From contig NZ_FMCR01000009.1 of the NCBI RefSeq assembly GCF_900091575.1, positions 124,001 through 188,000 of the forward strand: a stretch of 64,000 nucleotides of DNA, given 5' to 3'. Below are positions 51,275-58,813 of this stretch, piece by piece (within the stretch, counting starts at the first letter, position 1; each line of letters starts with the position of its first letter). The stretch comes from Micromonospora saelicesensis. GTDB taxonomy: Bacteria; Actinomycetota; Actinomycetes; Mycobacteriales; Micromonosporaceae. The notes below the pieces were generated by a model that saw only the letters and a program-made list of their open reading frames with translations, was not told the origin of the DNA and searched no databases. Made by a program: the position numbers and the translations under genes.

Positions 51275-51844
51275 CTACGGCGGTGGAGGAAGCGTCTGCA
51301 AGCTGTGCCGAAAGGCCGGTTCCGGCCACGTGGGCTCGGTCAACAGAAGGACGAAGTCCGGCAACGCGCATGGTGAGGGATCCCCAGTCAGTGCCCGCGA
51401 GTCCGCTTCGCTCTCCCAGTCGATGAGGTTGACGGTCACCGCGTAACGGCCGGCGGGCGCCGCCACGTGTAGGGCTTTATCGTCCGGGATTGCTGACACG
51501 TCCTCCAGTCCGCTCAGGTAGAGCGACCCGGCTGAGGTGATGAGGTAGGGCTCCGATGCGACGACGAGGCGCGCCCGCTCGCGCGTTGTCAGGTCCGCAG
51601 CCTGCTGGGAGTCGCCGACACGGACCACGAACTGGAACGCGGAGTCCCCGAGGTTGATCGGCACGAGCACGCCGGCCAGGACGTGCTGGAGGATGTCATC
51701 GTCCTTGAGCAACGAGCCTTCCCATGAGTCGTCGTCGACGACCGAGGCGAAGCCCTTCGGGTTCCAGAGCACCTGCATGCCAGCATCAGTCATGACGGGT
51801 CCCGTTACCTCGAACATCCGGCCCCCCTGCACGTCGCTGACCAT
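51275..51844 (-). CDS. Hypothetical protein
   Basis: A 189-residue protein of unknown family, beta-rich (FEVTGPVMTDAGMQVLWNPKGFASVVDDDSWEG, GRYAVTVNLIDWESEADSRAL). The best start may be the ATG at 51844 or one 27 bases further in. The architecture resembles single-domain immunity-type proteins, but this is only a similarity of size and form. Confidence 0.55.
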   Translation of the reverse strand: MVSDVQGGRMFEVTGPVMTDAGMQVLWNPKGFASVVDDDSWEGSLLKDDDILQHVLAGVLVPINLGDSAFQFVVRVGDSQQAADLTTRERARLVVASEPYLITSAGSLYLSGLEDVSAIPDDKALHVAAPAGRYAVTVNLIDWESEADSRALTGDPSPCALPDFVLLLTEPTWPEPAFRHSLQTLPPPP

Positions 51845-52055
51845 CGCCGGGCCGTCGAAGGCTAGCTAACAGCGACCAGCGACGACCAACGCCCGCGCAG
51901 CGGTGACCGTACCCGCGGATGTGCAGACGCTCGTCGACGGTCAGCGGCCCGCCACGCGAAAAGGCAGCCCGCGTTGGACGTCGAGAACGGCCGAGTGGCT
52001 CCGTCCTCGGGGAGGATGCGGTCACTGTGACCGCACCAGAGCAGGGAGATCCAGC

Positions 52056-52496
52056 ATGGCGATCCAGCGGATGGACAACGTCCTCATCGTTGTCGAGGAC
52101 CTTGACACGGTCATCGCGTTCTTCGTCGAACTCGGCATGGAGCTGGAGGGGCGAGGGCCGGTCGAGGGGCGGTGGGTGGAGCGTGTGATCGGGATCGACG
52201 ACGTCCGGCAGGAGGTCGCGATGCTGCGGACCCCGGACGGCCAGGGCAAGGTCGAGCTGGCGATGTTCCACCGACCGACGGCGATCAGCGCGGAACCGAA
52301 GAACGCGCCGGCTAACACGCTGGGCATTCGGCGCATCATGTTCGCCGTCGACGACATCGAGGACGTGATCACCCGGCTGCGCGGCCTTGGCGCCGAGCTC
52401 GTCGGGGAGGTGGAGCGGTACGAGGACGTCTACCGGCTCTGCTACGTCCGCGGCCCCGAGGGCATCATCGTCGGCCTGGCTGAACAGCTCCGCTGA
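52056..52496 (+). CDS. VOC (glyoxalase-fold) family protein
   Basis: A 146-residue vicinal-oxygen-chelate protein with two beta-alpha-beta-beta-beta units: MDNVLIVVEDLDTVIAFFVELGMELEGRG and IRRIMFAVDDIEDVITRLRGLGAEL, with a Glu near the end (YVRGPEGIIVGLAE) as in metal-binding members. The ATG at 52056 follows GGGAG. The substrate is unknown. Confidence 0.85.
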   Translation: MAIQRMDNVLIVVEDLDTVIAFFVELGMELEGRGPVEGRWVERVIGIDDVRQEVAMLRTPDGQGKVELAMFHRPTAISAEPKNAPANTLGIRRIMFAVDDIEDVITRLRGLGAELVGEVERYEDVYRLCYVRGPEGIIVGLAEQLR

Positions 52497-52523
52497 CGGC
52501 CGCCGCAGTACGGTCCACCCGCA

Positions 52524-52576
52524 ACTTCAGGGATATGGGGCCTCGCGGGCGGCGGAGACCACCGCATCCCTGAAGT
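52524..52576. repeat. Intergenic inverted repeat with 11-bp arms
   Basis: ACTTCAGGGAT (52524-52534) pairs with ATCCCTGAAGT (52566-52576) across a 31-base GC-rich loop, between convergent genes. It may act as a terminator or be another small intergenic repeat. Confidence 0.5.
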
Positions 52577-52631
52577 AGCGCGGATCTTGGAGTGCGCAAA
52601 CCCGGCGCGCAGCGCGCAGGAGCAGACGGGT

Positions 52632-53351
52632 TCAGGAGATCAGGGTGCCGCCGTCCACGGTCACCACCGTGCCGGTGGCGTAGGTCGCCCGCAGGAGGTA
52701 GACGAACGCCTCGGCGACCTCCTCGGGCTCGCCCACCCGTCCGAGCGGAAGCGACTCGCTGAGCTGCGCGTACATCTGCTCTCGGGTTTCGGTCGGCAGT
52801 GCGTCCCAGAGCGGTGAGCGGATCACGCCGGCGGAGACGGCGTTGACCCGGATCGGGGCGAGTTCGACGGCGAGCGCGCGGACCAGCGCGTCGATCGCCC
52901 CGGTGATGCTGGCCGCGACGGACCAGCCGGCGCTGGGCCGGTGGTTGGCGGTGCCGGTGGTGAGGGTGATCGACCCACCGGGGCGCAGGTACGGCAATGC
53001 CGCGTTGACCGCCGACAGGGAGCTGAAGTAGCGCAGGTCGAAGGCGGTGCGGGCGGCGGCGAGGTCGAGGGCGTCGACGGACATCAGCGCGAGGGGTTCG
53101 CCGGCGGTGTAGACGAGGTGGTCAAACGACCCGAGATCGTGGAACAGACGGGACACGGCGTCGGGGTTGGTGAGGTTGGCGACGTACCCCTGGGTGGTGG
53201 TCGGCAGGGTCGTCAGGGCGCGGTCCACGCTGCGCTGATTGCTGGAGGCGACCACGACCTGGGCGCCCTCGCGGGCGGCGCGGGCGGCGGTGGCGAGGCC
53301 GATCCCCGAGGTTCCGCCGAGTACGACGACGCGCTGGTCGATGAGGGTCAT
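52632..53351 (-). CDS. SDR-family protein lacking the usual catalytic Tyr/Lys
   Basis: A 239-residue short-chain dehydrogenase/reductase fold protein. The NAD(P) loop GGTSGIGLATA (12-22) and the later VNAVSAGVIRSPLW are intact. At the catalytic position, where YxxxK is expected, the sequence reads SAGWSVAASITG (140-151), so neither Tyr nor Lys is present. The Ser of the triad is also not obvious. It may be a non-catalytic or atypical member. It diverges from a LysR gene across a region with a LysR-type operator. Confidence 0.8.
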   Translation of the reverse strand: MTLIDQRVVVLGGTSGIGLATAARAAREGAQVVVASSNQRSVDRALTTLPTTTQGYVANLTNPDAVSRLFHDLGSFDHLVYTAGEPLALMSVDALDLAAARTAFDLRYFSSLSAVNAALPYLRPGGSITLTTGTANHRPSAGWSVAASITGAIDALVRALAVELAPIRVNAVSAGVIRSPLWDALPTETREQMYAQLSESLPLGRVGEPEEVAEAFVYLLRATYATGTVVTVDGGTLIS

Positions 53352-53438
53352 GATCGTGTCCTTCCGGATCGAGTGGGGGGAACGGTTACCACCGTGCTCC
53401 GTCGAGAAGGCCCGCGTCCAAGACCTCTTTCACCTCCT

Positions 53439-53459
53439 GTGATGCCCATTGAGCATCAC
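53439..53459. promoter_or_regulatory. LysR-type operator between SDR and LysR genes
   Basis: GTGATGC-N7-GCATCAC with perfect 7-bp arms contains the T-N11-A pattern of LysR binding sites. It lies between the divergent SDR and LysR genes. Confidence 0.6.
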
Positions 53460-53518
53460 CCCGGTCATACCTGGCGGGTATCGTGAAACCGCCGGAGCGG
53501 AAACCGGATGGGGGCAGG

Positions 53519-54439
53519 GTGGACGTCGATCTGCGCAAGCTCCGCTACTTCGTGGCGGTCGCGGAGGAGTTGCACTTCGGCCGGGCGGCCGCGCGGCTGC
53601 ACATCGCCCAGCCGGTCCTGTCGCGTCAGATCCGGGCTTTCGAGCACGAACTGCGCGCCGAGCTCTTCGTCCGGGACCGCCGCTCCACCGTGCTCACCGA
53701 CGCCGGCCGGCAGTTGCTGACCGACGCCCGTCCGCTGCTCGCCTCGGCCGAGGCCCTGCGACGGCGGGTGCAACGGGCCGCCCACGGCAGGCCGACGTTC
53801 ACCATCGCGTTCATGCCCGGCGTTCTCGTGACCGCCGAGGCCCGTGCCATCGGCCAGCGGCACCCCGACCTGGCCGTCAACGTGGTCCGTACTTCCTGGG
53901 ACGACCAGGCCGAGATCGTCCGCGAGGGGCGCGCGGACGTCAGCTACGTGCGGCTCCCGATGGACCAGCGTGGCCTGCGCCTGCGCCCCCTGTTCACCGA
54001 ACCCCGCGTCGTCGTCCTGCCCACCGATCACCGCCTGGCCGGCAAGGAGTCGATCGACCTCGCCGAGTTGGTCGAGGAACGGCTCTTGCAGGACCCGGAC
54101 GCGGTGCCGGAGTGGCGGGACCTACCGAACCGCCCGGCGGAGCCCGACCCCCGCCCTCGGCCCGAACTGAACTCCGTGGAGGAGAAACTGGAGCATGTCG
54201 CCGCGCACGCCGGGATGGTGATCCTGCCGCTGTCGACGGCGATGTTCTACACGAGACCCGACGTCAGCCACGTACCCGTCACTGACGTCGGCCACAACCA
54301 GGTGTGCCTGGCCTGGGCCGAGGACAACCGGTCACCTCTGGTGCACGAGTTCGTCGAGATCGCTGATCGGCAGACCCCACAACCTGACGATCGACGCCAA
54401 GGGCGTTCAGGGGGCGCCGCTGGGGAAGGTTTCGCGTAG
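53519..54439 (+). CDS. LysR-type transcriptional regulator
   Basis: A 306-residue LysR regulator. The winged helix (DLRKLRYFVAVAEELHFGRAAARLHIAQPVLSRQIRAFEHEL) is followed by an effector domain (TFTIAFMPGVLVTAEARAI, GRADVSYVRLPMDQRGLRLRPLF). The GTG at 53519 gives the usual opening. Its 3' end overlaps the convergent epimerase gene by 33 bases. It probably regulates the divergent SDR gene and itself through the operator at 53439. Confidence 0.85.
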   Translation: MDVDLRKLRYFVAVAEELHFGRAAARLHIAQPVLSRQIRAFEHELRAELFVRDRRSTVLTDAGRQLLTDARPLLASAEALRRRVQRAAHGRPTFTIAFMPGVLVTAEARAIGQRHPDLAVNVVRTSWDDQAEIVREGRADVSYVRLPMDQRGLRLRPLFTEPRVVVLPTDHRLAGKESIDLAELVEERLLQDPDAVPEWRDLPNRPAEPDPRPRPELNSVEEKLEHVAAHAGMVILPLSTAMFYTRPDVSHVPVTDVGHNQVCLAWAEDNRSPLVHEFVEIADRQTPQPDDRRQGRSGGAAGEGFA

Positions 54440-55324
54440 GGCCGGGTCCAGCGGGCGGCCGCTCGTCGGTTCGATGAACAGGTTCGTGAGCAGGAGGTCG
54501 GCGAGGTAGGTGGGGTTGACACCCGACTCCTTGCGCCCGAGGGACTGTAGCGCGCCGCCCAGGCGCAGCGCGGCCTTTGCGGCGCCGGCCGGCATCCGCG
54601 CGACCCGGCGGCGCCGACCGACCGCGTCGGCGATGCGCGCGATCATGTCGTGCCAGGTGAGGTTCTCGTCGACGACCGGGATGTCCGCGCCGCTGGCCTG
54701 CTCCAGGGCATCGACCGCGACCTCGGCCACGCTGCGGGCGGAGGCCGCGGCGCTGCCGCCGGTCGGGGCGACCAGCGGGGTACGCGAGCGGGCCCACCGG
54801 TCCAGCGGACCGGCCCAGTTGGGCAGTCGGTCGCCGGCCCGGCCGAAGACGAAGGGCAGTTCGAGTACGGCGACCGGCAGGCCCTCGCCGGCGGCCGCCC
54901 GCCCCTCCCGGGCCTGCTCCAGGCGGCACCGGATGTACGTGTGCCGTTCGGCGAGGCGCCACTGCGGGTGGAGCCGGTCGAAGTAGGTGTAGTAGGAGCC
55001 CATCACGACGCCCCGGGTGAGGCCTTCGAGGCGGGCGGCGGTGAACAGGCGTACCACCGGGTCGACGTTGTCGCGGCGGAACTCGGGATAGATCGGCTTG
55101 GGCAGCGGCCGTTGTTCCTCGGTGCGGGTGGCGTACACGACGCCGTCGTGACCGGCGAGCAACGGCCGCAGCTCCTCGATCGAGGCGGACCCGACGTCGA
55201 GCAGATGGTCGACGCCCGGTTGGGCGGTACGCGCCACAGTGGTCGCGGCATGGCCACGCTCCCGGAGCACGTCCACGACGTGAGCGCCGATCAGGCCACT
55301 GCCACCCACCACAAGAATTCGCAC
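54407..55324 (-). CDS. NAD-dependent epimerase/dehydratase family protein
   Basis: A 305-residue extended-SDR protein. It opens RILVVGGSGLIGAHVVDVLRERGH with the GxxGxxG cofactor loop. The catalytic Tyr region reads VVMGSYYTYFDRLHPQWRLAERHTYIRCRLEQ, with a Tyr but without a clear YxxxK. The C-terminal half has PFVFGRAGDRLPNWAGPLDRWAR. The substrate is unknown. The start is GTG at 55324. The gene overlaps the 3' end of the LysR gene. Confidence 0.8.
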   Translation of the reverse strand: MRILVVGGSGLIGAHVVDVLRERGHAATTVARTAQPGVDHLLDVGSASIEELRPLLAGHDGVVYATRTEEQRPLPKPIYPEFRRDNVDPVVRLFTAARLEGLTRGVVMGSYYTYFDRLHPQWRLAERHTYIRCRLEQAREGRAAAGEGLPVAVLELPFVFGRAGDRLPNWAGPLDRWARSRTPLVAPTGGSAAASARSVAEVAVDALEQASGADIPVVDENLTWHDMIARIADAVGRRRRVARMPAGAAKAALRLGGALQSLGRKESGVNPTYLADLLLTNLFIEPTSGRPLDPALRETFPSGAP

Positions 55325-55420
55325 GGTGCATCGTCCACTCTGGAGTCGGGCCTTTGTCAAGCCGTTGCCGCTGCGGCAACGGTGCGGTTCGACCAGAATG
55401 GCACCCGGAGGTGATCAACC

Positions 55421-55849
55421 ATGGTCGACCAGGAGAGCGTGCCCAAGCTGTGTTCGGTGGTGCTCGACTGCACCGATGCGAGGGCGCTGGCGGAGTTCTA
55501 TCGACAGCTACTGGGCCTCGTCTACCGTCCCGGTGACGAACCGCCGGCGGCCGGCGAGGCCGACGAACGCGGGCGTGACTGGCTGGTGCTTCGGTCGCCC
55601 GGCGGCGGACCCCAGCTAGCGTTTCAGCAGGTGGAGCATCTGCCGGAGGCGACGTGGCCGGCGAACACCGTGCCCCAGCAGCTGCACCTGGACCTGACCG
55701 TGGAGTCCGTCGAGGAGTTGCTGGTCCAGCATGAGCGCGTGCTGCGCCTCGGCGGCCGGCTGTTGTACGACCGCATCGACGACCCGGACGAGCCTCTGCG
55801 CGTGTACGCCGACCTGGCCGGGCATCCCTTCTGCGTCTTCGTCGGCTGA
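55421..55849 (+). CDS. VOC (glyoxalase-like) family protein
   Basis: A 142-residue glyoxalase-like protein with the pattern KLCSVVLDCTDARALAEFYRQLLGLVYR, LVLRSPGGGPQLAFQQVEHLPEATW and LHLDLTVESVEELLVQHERVLRLGGRLL, ending in YADLAGHPFCVFVG. It follows GGAGGTGA. The substrate is unknown; relatives are numerous in actinobacteria. Confidence 0.85.
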   Translation: MVDQESVPKLCSVVLDCTDARALAEFYRQLLGLVYRPGDEPPAAGEADERGRDWLVLRSPGGGPQLAFQQVEHLPEATWPANTVPQQLHLDLTVESVEELLVQHERVLRLGGRLLYDRIDDPDEPLRVYADLAGHPFCVFVG

Positions 55850-55977
55850 GCGGGCTGAGCGGGTTGCCGCGACCTCGGCGCAGCACAGGTTGACAACGGG
55901 CGAGGATGGCGTCCGCGACCCCGACATTCGCATAGGTTCGAGGTACGCAACACCATCGCTGTGAAACGGGGTTGAGG

Positions 55978-56562
55978 ATGCCGGAACCGCGCGCCTTCTG
56001 GCTGGACGAGCAGTTCGACCGTGAGCACGGCACCGACGGGCGCGGCCGGTACGAGGCCGAGGTGTTTCGACGGATCGACGAGTTCGCCGACACCTGGGGT
56101 GACTTCGCGCCCGTGGCGTTCGCGGTGACCGCCTGGCGGCTGGCCACCGAGCTGTCGCCGGGCTTCGTGCGCTGGCACCGGCGGATCATCTCGGCGACCT
56201 GCGCGCGCAGCCCGTGGGACGGCAGCCTGGTCTGCGCGGTGACGGTGGCCTCCCGCTGGCCGGCCGAGCTGACCTGGACCAAGCAGTGGCAGCGCGACCG
56301 TGGTTGGCAGGACTGGCCGCAGCTGTTCGGCCAGTTCACCACACCCACCGAGGAGGACCAGACGCGCCGCCCGCATCTGCGCGCGTTGCTTCAGGTGGAG
56401 GCGCCGGTCCCGCTCGACGACCTGCCGCCGACGCCCGACGGTCCGGACGACGAGGTCGCCGCGGCGGCGCGCCGCGCCGTGGCGGTGCTGGCCCGGGAGC
56501 TCAATGACCTTCTCGCGCCGATGATCGGGCAGCTCGACGCCGGGGTGCCGGCGGACTCCTGA
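55978..56562 (+). CDS. Hypothetical protein
   Basis: A 194-residue protein without a recognised family. It has a helical N-terminal region (RYEAEVFRRIDEFADTWGDFAPVAFAVTAWRLATEL) and a C-terminal helical stretch rich in Ala (EVAAAARRAVAVLARELNDLLAPMIGQLDAG). The ATG at 55978 is one of two close in-frame starts (TTG at 55972). It is followed 29 bases later by the acyltransferase-like gene. Confidence 0.55.
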   Translation: MPEPRAFWLDEQFDREHGTDGRGRYEAEVFRRIDEFADTWGDFAPVAFAVTAWRLATELSPGFVRWHRRIISATCARSPWDGSLVCAVTVASRWPAELTWTKQWQRDRGWQDWPQLFGQFTTPTEEDQTRRPHLRALLQVEAPVPLDDLPPTPDGPDDEVAAAARRAVAVLARELNDLLAPMIGQLDAGVPADS

Positions 56563-56578
56563 GAAGCCCGCCGGCCGG

Positions 56579-56584
56579 TAGGGT
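56579..56584 (+). promoter_or_regulatory. -10 box of the leaderless acyltransferase-like gene
   Basis: TAGGGT ends 7 bases before the GTG at 56592. Confidence 0.45.
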
Positions 56585-56591
56585 CGTCGGC

Positions 56592-57536
56592 GTGGATCTG
56601 GACGACATCGCGGCCCGACTCGGGGTGCCCGTCGAGGAGGTCGACCGCGTGCACCGGCTCGCCGGTGACCGGCCGTCAGCTCCGTTGCCAGCCAAGGCCG
56701 ACGCACCCGCGCTCCTCGACCGGCTCGCCGTGCGGCCGGACGACGCCGCCGAGATCATGGCGGGCTGGCCCGACCCCGACTCTCCGCTGTGGACCCCGGA
56801 GCTGCGCTGGCTGCTCGACCGCTCGATCGCCCTGGTCCGCGCCGACCTAGCAGGCTACGACTGGCTGTCGCCCGGCCCGGAGCTGCCGCGAGAGCGCGGG
56901 CCTGCCTGGCGCCATCTCTACGTGTACGCGTACCTGGCCCTGGTCGACGTGGTGCGCGGGTACCACCGCGACCACGGCGTCCCCGATGCCGTGACCTGGG
57001 TGACCCTGGCTGACCTGGGCCGCAACCTCGCCATCGACCGACGGATGCGCGGCGAGGGCTGGCCGGTCATGCAGAGCTGGCTGACGCTGCACTCGCGCGG
57101 CAGCGTCTACGAACTGGGCCGGCTCCAGCACCAGCGTGGCGATGGCGCCATCGGCCTGCACGTCCCCGATTCGGGGCCGTTGACCCCGGAGGCGGTCGCG
57201 GCGTCCCTCGACGAGGCCCGCGCGTTCTTCCCCCGGCATTTCCCCGACGAGCGCTACACCGCGTTCTCCTGCGCCTCGTGGCTGCTCGACCCTCAGCTGC
57301 GGGAGTACCTTCCCGAGGACTCCAACATCGTGCGGTTCCAGCGCCGGTTCGAGCTGGTGCCCTACGACGAGTCGGCGGGGCCGGACGCCGACATCGAGGT
57401 GCTGCGGTTCGGGTTCCGGACCTTGACCACGCCGCTCGACGAGCTGCCGCGCCGCACGGTGCTCCAGCGCGCGATCATCGACCACCTGCGGGCGGGCGGT
57501 CACTGGCACTGGCGCCACGGCCGCTTCCCGATCTAG
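56592..57536 (+). CDS. Acyltransferase domain protein (DUF5596-like)
   Basis: A 314-residue protein. It opens LDDIAARLGVPVEEVDRVHRLAG and then has an all-helical domain (WTPELRWLLDRSIALVRADLAGYDW, YVYAYLALVDVVRGYHRDHG). The C-terminal half is GNAT-like (GDGAIGLHVPDSGPLTPEAVAASLDEARAFFPRHFPDERYTAFSCASWLLDPQL). It matches a group annotated as acyltransferase domain-containing in actinobacteria. The substrate is unknown. The 3' end overlaps the convergent SnoaL-like gene by 4 bases. Confidence 0.7.
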   Translation: MDLDDIAARLGVPVEEVDRVHRLAGDRPSAPLPAKADAPALLDRLAVRPDDAAEIMAGWPDPDSPLWTPELRWLLDRSIALVRADLAGYDWLSPGPELPRERGPAWRHLYVYAYLALVDVVRGYHRDHGVPDAVTWVTLADLGRNLAIDRRMRGEGWPVMQSWLTLHSRGSVYELGRLQHQRGDGAIGLHVPDSGPLTPEAVAASLDEARAFFPRHFPDERYTAFSCASWLLDPQLREYLPEDSNIVRFQRRFELVPYDESAGPDADIEVLRFGFRTLTTPLDELPRRTVLQRAIIDHLRAGGHWHWRHGRFPI

Positions 57537-57919
57537 GGACGCGCGTCCCACCACGCGTCGTTGGCGGCCGCCTGGCCTGCCGGTTCGATGACCTCCCACC
57601 CCTCCGCGATCAATCCGTCGGCGATCCGCAGGACGTCGACGACCACGATCTCCGGCCCTCCGTCGGGGAGTCGGCGTCGCGAGTGCACCACGACGTGGTC
57701 ACCGTCGGCCAGCAGGTGCAGGATGTCGACCCGCATGCCGGCGGTCGGGCCCAGCGCGGCGCGGACCGCGGCGAGCCACTGCGCCCTGGTCGAGGTCGTC
57801 GAATCCGACCGGTGATGGGTGAAGTCCTCACTCAGGTACGAGGCGAGCGTGTCGACGTCGCCGGTGTCGACCAGCCCCGCCAACGCACGCCCGACGATGC
57901 TCTTGTTCTCGGTGGTCAT
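57533..57919 (-). CDS. SnoaL/NTF2-like protein
   Basis: A 128-residue NTF2-fold protein (VGRALAGLVDTGDVDTLASYLSEDFTHHRS, then beta strands MRVDILHLLADGDHVVVHSRRR and VVVDVLRIADGLIAEGWEVIEPA). Such proteins are cyclases, isomerases or binding proteins for small hydrophobic compounds. No substrate can be inferred. The ATG is at 57919. Confidence 0.8.
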   Translation of the reverse strand: MTTENKSIVGRALAGLVDTGDVDTLASYLSEDFTHHRSDSTTSTRAQWLAAVRAALGPTAGMRVDILHLLADGDHVVVHSRRRLPDGGPEIVVVDVLRIADGLIAEGWEVIEPAGQAAANDAWWDARP

Positions 57920-57988
57920 GGCCGCAAGTGTTTCCCCGGCCTCGTGCGCTTGTCGATGACATCGCACTTCATGGCGTTCCGGGCGACG

Positions 57989-58768
57989 ATGAGTAGGCTC
58001 ATGATCATGTATGCGGTCGGGGAACTCCTGCGGCAGTGGCGCAAGCGCCGAGGGCTCAGCCAACTCGACCTGGCCATCGCCGCGGATGTCTCGGCTCGGC
58101 ACGTCAGCCTGGTCGAGACCGGCAAGTCCACGCCGAGCGCCGAGATGATCCTCCGGCTCGCCGACCAACTCCACGTGCCACTGCGTGATCGCAACCAGCT
58201 GTTGCTCGCCGCTGGCTTCGCGCCCCGGTACGCGCAGCGCCCGCTCGACGACGCCGCCCTGTCGGGGGCCCTCGACGCGGTCCGCAGGGTGCTCCAGGCG
58301 CACGAGCCGTATCCGGCGCTGGTCTTCGACCGCCGGTGGAACATCGTGCTGACCAACCGCGCGGTCGACCCGTTCTTCGCGTACGCGGCGCCCGACCTGT
58401 TGCGGCCACCGGTGAACCTGGTTCGGCTGGGCCTGCACCCGCGCGGGCTCGCCCCCCTGGTCGTCAACCTGGCGGACGTGCGGGCGGTGTTCCGCAGCCG
58501 GATCTCGCGCCAGCTCGCCGCCGCGCCCGACGCGGAACTCGCGGCGCTCTACGACGAACTGCTGAACCCGCTGCCCGAGGACCCGCCGGACCAACGGGTA
58601 GACGCCGACGTGGTGCTCCCGATGATCCTGCGGATCGGCGGACGCGAGCTGCGGCTGTTCTCGACCATCACCACGTTCGGCACCCCGATGGACATCACCA
58701 TCGAGGAGATCGCTGTGGAGTCCTACTACCCGGCGGACCCGCAGAGCGCCGCCTACTTCACGCAGTAG
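57989..58768 (+). CDS. XRE-family regulator with MmyB-like ligand domain
   Basis: A 259-residue regulator. The N-terminal XRE helix-turn-helix (GELLRQWRKRRGLSQLDLAIAADVSARHVSLVETGKSTPS) is followed by an MmyB-like ligand-binding domain (PYPALVFDRRWNIVLTNRAV, VNLVRLGLHPRGLAPLVVNL, LRLFSTITTFGTPMDITIEEIAVESYYP), which in relatives binds fatty acids. Several in-frame ATGs exist (57989, 58001, 58007); the true start among these is uncertain. Confidence 0.8.
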   Translation: MSRLMIMYAVGELLRQWRKRRGLSQLDLAIAADVSARHVSLVETGKSTPSAEMILRLADQLHVPLRDRNQLLLAAGFAPRYAQRPLDDAALSGALDAVRRVLQAHEPYPALVFDRRWNIVLTNRAVDPFFAYAAPDLLRPPVNLVRLGLHPRGLAPLVVNLADVRAVFRSRISRQLAAAPDAELAALYDELLNPLPEDPPDQRVDADVVLPMILRIGGRELRLFSTITTFGTPMDITIEEIAVESYYPADPQSAAYFTQ

Positions 58769-58802
58769 GGCCCGGCCTGGTCACCGCCCAGGCCGGGCCC
58801 TA
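58766..58802. terminator. Bidirectional terminator
   Basis: A perfect 15-bp stem (TAGGGCCCGGCCTGG, 58766-58780, complement 58788-58802) with a 7-base loop. The left arm includes the TAG stop of the XRE gene. It lies between convergent genes. Confidence 0.85.
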
Positions 58803-58813
58803 CCACGTGCGCG

